A stretch of 64,000 bases of DNA from Streptomyces luomodiensis (GTDB lineage: Bacteria > Actinomycetota > Actinomycetes > Streptomycetales > Streptomycetaceae): the NCBI RefSeq assembly GCF_031679605.1, contig NZ_CP117522.1, forward strand, positions 9,176,001 to 9,240,000, written 5' to 3'. The stretch's first letter is position 1. Each line of letters starts with the position of its first letter. The translations under genes and the position numbers were made by a program. The notes under the pieces are model-generated. The model saw only the letters and a list, made by a program, of their open reading frames with translations, searched no databases and was not told the origin of the DNA. This document shows positions 7,821-15,216 of the stretch, piece after piece.

Positions 7821-7860
7821 GGCCGGTTCAGGCCGGTTCAGGCAGGTTCAGGCCGGTTCA
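7821..7860. repeat. Four tandem 10-bp repeats (GGCCGGTTCA)
   Basis: GGCCGGTTCA occurs at 7821-7830, 7831-7840 and 7851-7860, with a one-base variant (GGCAGGTTCA) at 7841-7850. The last copy contains the stop codon of the minus-strand pirin gene, so the array lies between the convergent SDR and pirin genes. Confidence 0.85.
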
Positions 7861-8619
7861 GGCCAGGGAGATGGCGGCGTTCATCTCCCACATGAGCACC
7901 TCGGCGCCGTCCGGGCCGCCGGTGAGGCGCTGCCCCTCGGCGCCGGTGACACGGACCGCGTCACCGGTGGCCAGCGCTCCCGCGCTCTCCAGTTCGGCGG
8001 TGCCGCGCGCGACGAAGAGGTGGACGAACGGAGCGGTGGCGATCTCCAGGGTCTCGCCGGGGCGGACGCGGGCGACATGCAGGGCGGCGTGCTTCTGCCG
8101 GATGCCGATCGCGCGCTGGTTGCCGTGACCGGGCATGCCGGAGGCGAGCGTGGTCCAGCCGCCGACGGCGAGTTCGTTGTTGATGTCGAGCTGCTCGTAG
8201 CCGGGGCGGATACCGGACTCGTCGGGGATGGTCCACATCTGGATGAAGTGGACCGGGTCGTGGTGCTCGGCCTGGCCGGTCAGGGTCCAGGAGTCGTTCT
8301 TCTCGCTGTGCAGGATGCCGGTGCCGGCGCTCATCCGCTGCGCGAGACCGGGGTAGATCACCCCGTTGTGGCCTTCGGAGTCCTGGTGGACGAGGGCGCC
8401 GTCGAGGACCCAGGTGATGATCTCCATGTCCTGGTGGGGGTGGGTCTCGAAGCCGGTGCCGGGGGCGACGACGTCGTCGTTGGAGACCAGCAGGAGCCCG
8501 AAGTGGGTGTTCTTGGGGTCCCAGTGGTGCGAGAAGGAGAAGGAGTGGTGGGAGTCGAGCCAGCCGGCGCGGGTGTGGAAACGCTCGTTGGCGCGCCGGA
8601 TGTCGAGGCGAGAGGCCAT
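7858..8619 (-). CDS. Pirin family protein
   Basis: The start is taken at ATG 8619 (MASRLDIRRANERFHTR). The N-terminal cupin holds the metal-site motif HPHQDMEIITWVLDG, preceded by SFSFSHHWDP and followed by GTGILHSEKN; a second, less conserved cupin follows (HVARVRPGET, HLFVARGTAEL). Bacterial pirins are Fe-binding cupins, some with quercetin 2,3-dioxygenase activity or a redox-sensing role. It diverges from a WrbA-type quinone reductase, which suggests a shared response to quinone or electrophile stress. An in-frame upstream extension to 8709 lacks family similarity. Confidence 0.9.
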   Translation of the reverse strand: MASRLDIRRANERFHTRAGWLDSHHSFSFSHHWDPKNTHFGLLLVSNDDVVAPGTGFETHPHQDMEIITWVLDGALVHQDSEGHNGVIYPGLAQRMSAGTGILHSEKNDSWTLTGQAEHHDPVHFIQMWTIPDESGIRPGYEQLDINNELAVGGWTTLASGMPGHGNQRAIGIRQKHAALHVARVRPGETLEIATAPFVHLFVARGTAELESAGALATGDAVRVTGAEGQRLTGGPDGAEVLMWEMNAAISLA

Positions 8620-8666
8620 GGTGGTGTCCTTGCTGTCCGTGCGGCCGGGGGTGCCGACCCGGTTTA

Positions 8667-8753
8667 GTTGAACGTTATACAACATCGCGGGCGGAGATAT
8701 TCCCGCCACCCCGGAGGGGGCGACTGCCCTCCATATGGTTTACGGTTCAACCA
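8667..8753. promoter_or_regulatory. Two related palindromic sites in the pirin/wrbA divergent promoter
   Basis: Site 1 is GTTGAACGTTATACAAC (8667-8683), with GTTG/CAAC arms. Site 2 is TGGTT (8736-8740) TACGGTTC AACCA (8749-8753). Site 2 read on the complement (GTTGAACCGTAAAC) resembles site 1, so both may bind one MarR- or HxlR-type regulator encoded elsewhere. This is inferred from symmetry and placement. Confidence 0.45.
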
Positions 8754-8796
8754 GTGCCCGACCGGCGGGCATGCACCAACGAGGACGAGATCCGCC

Positions 8797-9474
8797 ATGG
8801 GCATCTTCAGTCGCAATCAAACGAACGAGACCAACGGAACGGAGGCCGCAACCGTGAGCACCCCGATCAAGGTAGCCGTCGTCTATTACTCCTCCACCGG
8901 CACGATCGCCGAGGTCGGCAAGCAGATCGCCCGGTACGCGGAGAAGGCCGGCGCCGAGGTCCGCCTGCTCAAGGCAGCCGAACTGGCCCCGCAGTCCGCG
9001 ATCGACTCCAACGACGCCTGGGCCGCCAACGCCGCCGCCACCGCCGACATCCCCGTCGCCGCCCCGGACGACGTCGAATGGGCCGACGCCGTGATCTTCG
9101 GTACCCCCACCCGCTTCGGCAACGTCGCCTCTCAGCTGAAGCAGTTCATCGACACTCTCGGCGGCCTGTGGGCCCAGGGCAAGCTCGCCGACAAGGTCTA
9201 CAGCGGCTTCACCTCCTCCGCCACCGCCCATGGCGGCCAGGAGTCCACGCTGCTCGCCCTGTACAACTCCTTCCACCACTTCGGCGGCCTCGTCGTGGCC
9301 CCCGGCTACACCGACCCCGCCAAGTTCGCGGACGGCAACCCCTACGGCACCTCCCACGTCGACGCCCAGGGCAACAACCCCGTCGACCAGACCACCCGCG
9401 AGGCCGCCCGCGTCCAGGCCGAGCGCATCGTGCGCATCACCACCGCCCTCAAGGCCGGCCTCGCCGCCGCCTGA
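8797..9474 (+). CDS. wrbA: NAD(P)H:quinone oxidoreductase, WrbA type
   Basis: A flavodoxin-fold protein. The FMN phosphate loop YYSSTGTIAEV opens the domain, GTPTRFGN and the TSSATAHGGQESTLL loop follow, and HHFGGLVVAPGY and GNPYGTSHVD complete the WrbA signature. WrbA proteins reduce quinones by two electrons. ATG 8797 has GAGGACGAG upstream and adds about 19 residues; GTG 8854 has a better ribosome site (GGAGG at 8841-8845) and matches the family N-terminus, so the true start may be 8854. A strong hairpin follows the gene. Confidence 0.9.
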   Translation: MGIFSRNQTNETNGTEAATVSTPIKVAVVYYSSTGTIAEVGKQIARYAEKAGAEVRLLKAAELAPQSAIDSNDAWAANAAATADIPVAAPDDVEWADAVIFGTPTRFGNVASQLKQFIDTLGGLWAQGKLADKVYSGFTSSATAHGGQESTLLALYNSFHHFGGLVVAPGYTDPAKFADGNPYGTSHVDAQGNNPVDQTTREAARVQAERIVRITTALKAGLAAA

Positions 9475-9509
9475 TCCCGCCACCCGGCGGCGCACCACCC
9501 CCGGTGCCC

Positions 9510-9541
9510 CGGCCGGCCGCACGGCATCGTGCGGCCGGCCG
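9510..9541 (+). terminator. Strong GC hairpin downstream of wrbA
   Basis: CGGCCGGCCGCACG (9510-9523), loop GCAT, then the exact complement at 9528-9541, giving a 14-bp stem. No U-tract follows, as is usual in Streptomyces terminators. Confidence 0.75.
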
Positions 9542-9685
9542 GCCGGACCGGGACCGAACCTGGGGGGTGTTGTCAGGTCCACCCCCATTCGGGTTCCAGA
9601 CCCAGGGACCGCGGGAGCCGGGCGCGCGAGGCTTTCTTCCATCGACAACAGCACGCGTCACACGACGTGTTCGAGGGAGAAAGCA

Positions 9686-10363
9686 ATGAACGAGAACGTC
9701 GCCCGACGCTTCACCGGAGCCGCGGGGATCGCCGCGGCAGGGGGCCTCATCCTCGAAGTGCCGCTCTACTTCGTCTACTCGGGGCCACCGCCGGACTCCA
9801 ATGTGCTGGCCCGGCTCCTCATCGGAATTCTCGCGCTCGGCGGCGTCCTGGTCTTCGTGACCGGCTTCCGGCAACTCGTCAAGACGGTGGCGCCCGAAGC
9901 GGAATGGGCGGGCACGCTCGCCTTCGCCTCGGGCCTCGCCTACACCATCGTCACACTCGTCTCCAGCGGCCTGGAGGCCGGAGCCGTCATCGCCACCGAC
10001 CACTCCATCGACCCCACGATCGCGGTTTCGGGCACCTACATCCTCTACGGGACGATCTCCCGCATGCTGCTCGGCATGTTCCTGGCCGTCTTCGGATACA
10101 CCGTCAGCCGCACCCGCTTGCTGCCGCGCTGGGCCCACCGCACCGCCTACGCCCTCGCCGCCGTCAACCTCGCCTTCATGCCGTCCCTCTTCTTCGGCAA
10201 CACCCCGGCCCACTTCTACGCCGCCAACGGCTGGGGCACCACCGCCCTCATGGGTGCCGTCCTCAGCTACTGGCTCCTCGCCATCGGAATCACCACCTAC
10301 CGCAGCGCCAACCGCGTACCGGAGCAGCACACCGCCACCCCACGGACGCTGACCAGCGGCTGA
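9686..10363 (+). CDS. Integral membrane protein of unknown function (possibly DUF4386-like)
   Basis: A 225-residue protein starting at ATG 9686 with GAGGGAGA upstream (9673-9680). It has about six or seven hydrophobic spans, including GIAAAGGLILEVPLYFVY, LLIGILALGGVLVFVTGF, a GTYILYGTISRMLLGMF stretch and ALMGAVLSYWLLAIGI near the C-terminus. The overall plan fits DUF4386-type membrane proteins but the match is not firm. No catalytic motif is visible. A palindromic stretch at 9575-9603 lies 80 bp upstream. Confidence 0.65.
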   Translation: MNENVARRFTGAAGIAAAGGLILEVPLYFVYSGPPPDSNVLARLLIGILALGGVLVFVTGFRQLVKTVAPEAEWAGTLAFASGLAYTIVTLVSSGLEAGAVIATDHSIDPTIAVSGTYILYGTISRMLLGMFLAVFGYTVSRTRLLPRWAHRTAYALAAVNLAFMPSLFFGNTPAHFYAANGWGTTALMGAVLSYWLLAIGITTYRSANRVPEQHTATPRTLTSG

Positions 10364-10439
10364 CCGGGCTCCGCCGGGTGGCGCCGCCTGCGATGGCCGG
10401 TCGTTCGCGAATGCTGGGGAGGAGCCGTGGCCGGGGCGA

Positions 10440-11021
10440 GTGGGCCGAGTCCGGGGAAGAGCCGGGGAGGGGCCGGGGTGGCGCGGTGGCGTCCGGCTCA
10501 CCCCGGCCCCGGACGTTCCCCGCCGACGACGCCCACCGATCTGGGGTGTCACGGAGCTCGCCCAGGCGCTGGGTCTGCCGAAGGCCCGGGTGCACCGCCA
10601 TGCCGCGAACCTGCGGCAGGCGGGCTTCCTGTCCCAGAACAGCAGCACCAGGCGATACGAGCCCGGCTGGCGCCTGGTCCTGCTGGGCCGGCGCGTCGAG
10701 GCCAGGGCCCAACTCGTCGCCCCGGCCAGGCCGGTGATGCGGCGGCTGCGGGACAAGGTCTCGCAGACCATCGTGTTCTCCCAGCTCACCGACGCGGGCG
10801 TCACGGTGACCGAAGTCCTGCCCGGCGGTTCGCCGATCGATGGGGTGCTGAACCCCGGCACCCAGTTCGCCTACAACAGCACGGCCCAGGGCAAGGCGGC
10901 ACTCGCCTTCGCCTCACCGGACCAACTCGACCAGTGGGCGGGGCTGTTGGACGAGCAGCGCACCCCGAGCACCGTGGTCGACCAGGAGGTGCTCCGGCAG
11001 CAGGTCGCGAGCGACATGTGA
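10440..11021 (+). pseudogene. Truncated IclR-family regulator
   Basis: From GTG 10440 the frame holds a winged-helix segment (VTELAQALGLPKARVHRH) and the first part of an IclR effector domain (ARPVMRRLRDKVSQTIVFSQ, GTQFAYNSTAQGKAALAF). It stops at TGA 11019-11021, right after LRQQVASDM, some 70 residues short of the usual end, so the ligand pocket is incomplete. The N-terminal arm before the HTH is also abnormal (arginine- and proline-rich). Downstream DNA shows no continuation in another frame, so I read it as a deletion derivative. Confidence 0.65.
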
Positions 11022-11076
11022 CGCGGTCTCCGCGCGACGCGCGCCGGGCGTGCGGCACGACGCTGTCACGTCCGGC

Positions 11077-11742
11077 TCACGGCGCGGGCACGGAGGCGGC
11101 GCCCGCGGGACCACTGGCGTCGGGGGTCTCCTCCGCCGGGCCGAGGGGGCTGCCCTCCCACAGGAGGGTCTGCCAGCCCCGGGTGGGAGAGCCGGAGAGG
11201 ACCACGGCACCGGTGTTGCGCAACGCGTGGCCCGACGCGTAGGCCACATCGACGTTGGCCGACCGGGCGGCCACCCACATACGGATCGCGGCGCCATGGC
11301 TGACCATCGCCACCGTTGCCGCTCCCGTCGCGGCCGCCTCGGCGACGACGGAGTCGAAGCGGCCGAGGGCCTCCACACCGTTCTCACCCCCGGGCATCCG
11401 GCGTCCGGTGTCACCCGCGGACCAGGCGAAGACGGTGGTGAGGTAGGTGGCGATCGCTTCGTCGTCGCCGCGCATCTCCAGATCCCCGGCCATCACTTCC
11501 CGGATGCCGTCCCGGACGCGGACCTCGAGCCCTGTCGCGGCGGCCAGCGGCGCGGCGGTGAGCCGGGCACGCAGGAGCGTCGACGCGTACAGGGCGTCGA
11601 TCCGCTCGGATGCCAGCGCCCGCGGCAGCGCGGCCGCCTGATCCTGCCCGAGGGAGGTCAGCCCGGGGCCCGGCTCCGCGGTGTCCAGGAGGTGCTTGAG
11701 GTTGGACGGGGTCTGGCCATGACGTATGAGCAGCAGGCGCAT
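11077..11742 (-). CDS. Histidine phosphatase family protein (phosphoglycerate mutase-like)
   Basis: A 221-residue protein from ATG 11742. The RHG signature is at the N-terminus (LLLIRHGQTPSN), the second arginine in STLLRARLTA, and the distal catalytic histidine in AMVSHGAAIRMW. Members dephosphorylate small metabolites or act as mutases; the C-terminal tail (about 25 residues after LLWEGSPLG) is low-complexity. It diverges from a methyltransferase gene with a palindrome between them. Confidence 0.88.
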   Translation of the reverse strand: MRLLLIRHGQTPSNLKHLLDTAEPGPGLTSLGQDQAAALPRALASERIDALYASTLLRARLTAAPLAAATGLEVRVRDGIREVMAGDLEMRGDDEAIATYLTTVFAWSAGDTGRRMPGGENGVEALGRFDSVVAEAAATGAATVAMVSHGAAIRMWVAARSANVDVAYASGHALRNTGAVVLSGSPTRGWQTLLWEGSPLGPAEETPDASGPAGAASVPAP

Positions 11743-11798
11743 GCGGGGGGAACCTCCACGGAGCGATACAGGTAACTCCACTCTCTCCCTCGCCCCCG

Positions 11799-11821
11799 CT
11801 TCTTGCCGAACCGGCAAGAAG
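11799..11821. promoter_or_regulatory. Palindrome between phosphatase and methyltransferase genes
   Basis: CTTCTTGCCG (11799-11808), AAC, CGGCAAGAAG (11812-11821) form a perfect 10-bp inverted repeat, 78 bp before the methyltransferase start. It could be an operator for the divergent pair or a leader hairpin. Confidence 0.5.
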
Positions 11822-11899
11822 TGTTGGTCTGCCTCTGCCCGCCCGGCAACACTGAGCCCAGGTGCCGGTGGCACCCCACACCCGTCGGAAGGAACCTCC

Positions 11900-12538
11900 A
11901 TGTCGACAGCGCAGCCCACCGACCCGACGCTCTTCTGGGAAGAGCGATACCGCGCCGGCGAACGCCTCTTCAGCGGTAACCCGAATCCACTGCTCGTGCG
12001 GGAGACCAGCGACCTGACGCCCGGCGATGCGCTGGACCTGGGCTGCGGCGAGGGTGGTGACGCCCGGTGGCTCGCCTCGCGCGGGTGGCGGGTGACCGGC
12101 GTGGACATCTCCACCACGGCGCTGGCGCGGGCCGCGGCCCATGTCGCCGAGGCCGGCTTCGCCGAGCAGGTCACGTTCGAACGGCATGAACTCGGAGTGA
12201 CCTTCCCCGAAGGGAGCTTCGATCTGGTCAGCGCGCAGTTCCTCCAGTCACCGGTCACGTTGGACCAGGACGGCGTACTCAAGCGGGCCGCCGAAGCGGT
12301 GGCGCCGGGGGGCACCCTCCTCGTCGTCATGCACGCCGGCTGGCCGTCCTGGATGGCGGAACACGAGTACCCGTTCGACGCCGTCTTCCCCACGCTTCAG
12401 GGCGTGCTCGCGGCGCTCGCGCTGCCGCCCACCTGGCGGGTGGAGACGCTGGAGGCCGTGGAGCGGCCCTTTCCGTCACCCGACGGCAGGCCCGGCACAC
12501 GGGTGGACAACGTGTGGCGACTGACCCGTACCGGCTGA
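11900..12538 (+). CDS. Class I SAM-dependent methyltransferase (TehB-like)
   Basis: A 212-residue protein from ATG 11900, with GGAAGGA at 11887-11893. Motif I is ALDLGCGEGGDARWLA, the ribose-binding acid lies in VTGVDIST, and GTLLVVMHA is the post-motif III strand. The N-terminal FWEERYRAGERLFSGNPNP is typical of TehB/thiopurine-methyltransferase-like enzymes in actinobacteria. The substrate is unknown. Confidence 0.87.
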   Translation: MSTAQPTDPTLFWEERYRAGERLFSGNPNPLLVRETSDLTPGDALDLGCGEGGDARWLASRGWRVTGVDISTTALARAAAHVAEAGFAEQVTFERHELGVTFPEGSFDLVSAQFLQSPVTLDQDGVLKRAAEAVAPGGTLLVVMHAGWPSWMAEHEYPFDAVFPTLQGVLAALALPPTWRVETLEAVERPFPSPDGRPGTRVDNVWRLTRTG

Positions 12539-12626
12539 GACGCGGGCCGCTCCCGGGCGGGCGGAAACGGGGTCGTTCGGGCGGATCGAGATGCGTTCGC
12601 CGACCGCCATGGCGTTCGCCCAGCGG

Positions 12627-13244
12627 TCAGAGGCCGGCCAGCAGGTTCACGAGTGGGGCGGGTACGCGGTCGGGGGCGAGGGCCTCGACGAGGACGCGGC
12701 CGTAGCGGATCTTGCGCCCTTTCTTCGTGCCGAGGAAGCGCCGCAACTGCTGCTGTGAGGTGCGGCCCCGCTGTGCGGGCTGGCGCAGGAAGGTGTGCAG
12801 GGCGCGCAGGTCGCCCTCCGCCCGGACGAGCTCCGCCACCCGTGTCACGCCCAGCGCGCGGATGAGCTCGTCCTCCAGATCCGCCGAGCAGACGAAGAAC
12901 TCTTGCCGTGCCGCACTCGCCCGCGCCAAGCCGCGCGCGTAGTAGGGGCGCTCCGCCTCGTCGCACAGTCCGGTGAGGCGGAGACCCAGGCCGGGCGGCC
13001 CGAGGAGGCGGGCGAAGCGCCCGACGCTCATCGCACCGCCCATCGACAGGACGCAGACTCCTTCGGCCGCCAGGTTCCGGCCGCGGCTCGCGGCCAGCGC
13101 GCTGACCGCCGCGGCGTCGCTCGGCCCCTCGAGCAGCACGGCCGTGCGGACGGACAGTCGCGCGGCCAGCTCCCGCGCGGTGTCGCCGGGACCACCGGCC
13201 GCCCACGCGGTGACCGCCTCCCGGAACGACCCCATGTCAGCCAT
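12627..13244 (-). CDS. TOPRIM-domain (OLD-like) protein
   Basis: A 205-residue protein. The TOPRIM core is visible: the acidic strand VLLEGPSDAAAVSALA (catalytic Glu plus Asp), then VLSMGGAMSVGRF and the LTGLCDEAE acid. Free-standing OLD-like TOPRIM proteins without the ATPase half are common in Streptomyces; their function is not established, although the domain performs metal-dependent phosphodiester chemistry in its relatives. It has no obvious operon partner. Confidence 0.78.
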   Translation of the reverse strand: MADMGSFREAVTAWAAGGPGDTARELAARLSVRTAVLLEGPSDAAAVSALAASRGRNLAAEGVCVLSMGGAMSVGRFARLLGPPGLGLRLTGLCDEAERPYYARGLARASAARQEFFVCSADLEDELIRALGVTRVAELVRAEGDLRALHTFLRQPAQRGRTSQQQLRRFLGTKKGRKIRYGRVLVEALAPDRVPAPLVNLLAGL

Positions 13245-13372
13245 GGGACGAGTCTGCGCCCTTTCCGGCCACCACGGTAGGGAATTTCGACTCCGGCCGG
13301 ACGCGCATGCTGGTCAGCCTGCGATCCGAAGGCGGACGGAGATCGGCGTCCGGTGTGCGGGTGGGGGTGGTG

Positions 13373-13657
13373 TTACGGGGCGCCCGCCATCTGCCGCTGC
13401 CGCTCCCCGTCGGCGTGCGCCTTGCCCATCAGCGAGCCTTCCTCCTGTTCGTAGTGGGAGAGGGCGAGGCCGAGGCCGAAGAACGTGGGTGCCCACTCGC
13501 CCACGAAGAGGCCCCACCGGTCCGCCCGGTCCAGACCGGTGCCGGGTTCGGCGCGGAGGGAGGTGGCCCAGGTGAAGATGGACAGGCCGATGGAGGCGAC
13601 GGCGGCGGTGTAGGCGTGCTCGCTGCGCAGGCCCAGGTCATGAAGTTTCTTGATCAC
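13373..13657 (-). CDS. Small membrane-associated protein, unknown function
   Basis: 94 residues from GTG 13657, with GAGGAG upstream. One hydrophobic span lies near residues 18-33 (AAVASIGLSIFTWATS) and a second, weaker one in WAPTFFGLGLALS. It ends in a charged tail (KAHADGERQRQ). Strong third-position GC and a good ribosome site support coding. No family is recognised. Confidence 0.6.
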   Translation of the reverse strand: MIKKLHDLGLRSEHAYTAAVASIGLSIFTWATSLRAEPGTGLDRADRWGLFVGEWAPTFFGLGLALSHYEQEEGSLMGKAHADGERQRQMAGAP

Positions 13658-13722
13658 GACGGTGCTCCTCGGGAGAACCCCCCTCTGGTCCGCCCTCGTG
13701 TGCCCAGTCCGCGCCGGGTCAC

Positions 13723-14628
13723 TCAGGACGCGGTCCGCTTCCTGGCCGTCTTCTTCGCCGGGGGCTTCTTGGCCGTCTTCTTCGCGGCGGCCTTCTTCGG
13801 CTTCTTCCGCGCGGGCATCTGGTGCACCTCGGCCTCGCCGGCTTCCTCCCCGCGGGCCTCCTTGGCGGCCCGTACGCTGTCCTGGAGGGCGGCCATGAGG
13901 TCCACGACCCGGCCCTTGGGTTCGGCCGGTGCCTCCATCTCGGGCGGCGCGTGGCCCTCGGCCTTGGCCTCGATGACGGCTTCCATGGCCTCGCGGTACT
14001 GGTCCTTGTACTGGCTGATGTCGGTGCCGCCGATGGCCTCCATGAGCGCCATGGCCTCATCGACCTCCGAGTCGGAGATGTCGACGGCCTTGGGGGCGAG
14101 CCCTTCGGCCGAGCGGATCTCGTCCGGCCAGTGGAGCACCTGGAGGACGATGGCATCGCCGACGACCCGGAGCGCGCCGAGCCGCTCGCGGTTGTGCCAG
14201 GCGAACTTCGCGACCGCGACCTTGTCGCTGCGCTGGAGTGCCTCCCGCAGCAGCACATACGGCTTGGCGGCGACGGCGCCGTCGGCCTGGAGGTAGTAGG
14301 GCTTGCCGAAGCGGATGGGGTCGAGCCGCTCCGCTTCCACGAACGCCTCGACGTCGATGGCCTTCGCGGTGGGGACGGGGAGGTCGTCGAGTTCCTGGTC
14401 GGCGATGGGGACGAGCTGGTCCTTGGACGCCTCGTAGGCGCGGCCGATCTCCTCCGGGGCCAGCTCCCGGTCTTCGAGTTCGCAGACTTTGCGGTAGCGG
14501 ATGCGGCCGCCGTCGGTGGTGTGGATCTGCCGGAAGGAGATCGAATGGTCCTCGGTGGCGGGCATGACCTTGATCGGGATGGTCACGAGACCAAAGGAAA
14601 CCGCTCCGCTCCAGACCGGGCGTGGCAT
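13723..14628 (-). CDS. ku: Non-homologous end-joining protein Ku
   Basis: A 301-residue bacterial Ku. The start MPRPVWSGAVSFGLVTIPIK and the GRIRYRKVCELEDRELAPEE segment are diagnostic, and the ring-forming core runs to about residue 255. The C-terminus is a lysine-rich, histone-like tail of repeated AAKKTAKKPPAKK motifs, common in Streptomyces Ku and thought to aid DNA binding. Ku homodimers thread onto broken DNA ends and recruit ligase LigD; no ligD is in this window. Confidence 0.96.
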   Translation of the reverse strand: MPRPVWSGAVSFGLVTIPIKVMPATEDHSISFRQIHTTDGGRIRYRKVCELEDRELAPEEIGRAYEASKDQLVPIADQELDDLPVPTAKAIDVEAFVEAERLDPIRFGKPYYLQADGAVAAKPYVLLREALQRSDKVAVAKFAWHNRERLGALRVVGDAIVLQVLHWPDEIRSAEGLAPKAVDISDSEVDEAMALMEAIGGTDISQYKDQYREAMEAVIEAKAEGHAPPEMEAPAEPKGRVVDLMAALQDSVRAAKEARGEEAGEAEVHQMPARKKPKKAAAKKTAKKPPAKKTARKRTAS

Positions 14629-14722
14629 GGCATACCTCCCACGATCCCCCCTGGGCTCGGCTCCAGCCTAGGTCAGCCGCCGAGGGAGCGCCCCCGGGTC
14701 GGTCCGGCCCCGCTATTCGAAC

Positions 14723-14728
14723 TAGAAT
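14723..14728 (+). promoter_or_regulatory. Possible -10 element of a leaderless transcript
   Basis: TAGAAT sits directly at the start of the next gene. Transcription beginning about 7 bp downstream would start at ATG 14733 or GTG 14736, with no room for a ribosome site. None is seen upstream. A clear -35 is not visible. Confidence 0.3.
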
Positions 14729-15206
14729 GCGAATGGTGAGTGTGGAGGAGTGGCGCGCGAAAGCCGGTCCGTGGGTCCGGGCGGCGATGCCGGATGACCA
14801 GGAGCTCGACGTCATCCTGAGCCAATGGACCCGTACCACGGACGGCCGCTGGTGGGCCGAGTGCGAGGCCATCCTCCCGGCCCGCTACGAGCGTGCCGAT
14901 GGCCGCTCCCGGGCCACCGGTGCCCCCACCCCGATCAGCGTCCCCAGCGAGCGGATCACCCCGATCCCCGGCGAGGACTACAGCGCGGTCCCCGTCGACG
15001 GGGCGATCGCCGGACGGCAGTGGGTGGTGGAGAAACTCCACCAGTACGCCGAGGACACCGCCTCCCGCCGCCTGCACCGCCGCGACTGCTGGCAGGTCCG
15101 CGACGAGCACACGCTCGTTCCCACTCGCGAAGCGGCCGACCTCCTGGCCCACCCGGACGTGGCGATATGCGATGTCTGCTCACCGGACAAGGCGCTGCGG
15201 CGCTGA
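14727..15206 (+). CDS. DUF6233-like hypothetical protein
   Basis: About 159 residues; in-frame starts are ATG 14727, ATG 14733 and GTG 14736. The N-terminal part (EEWRAKAGPWVRAAM) is followed by a tryptophan-rich middle (GRWWAECEAILP). The C-terminus has LHRRDCWQV and AICDVCSPDKAL: paired Cys/His motifs as in Streptomyces DUF6233 proteins, which could bind a metal. The function is unknown. It runs towards the convergent secreted-protein gene, ending 10 bp before its stop. Confidence 0.6.
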   Translation: MRMVSVEEWRAKAGPWVRAAMPDDQELDVILSQWTRTTDGRWWAECEAILPARYERADGRSRATGAPTPISVPSERITPIPGEDYSAVPVDGAIAGRQWVVEKLHQYAEDTASRRLHRRDCWQVRDEHTLVPTREAADLLAHPDVAICDVCSPDKALRR

Positions 15207-15216
15207 GGCACCGCTG

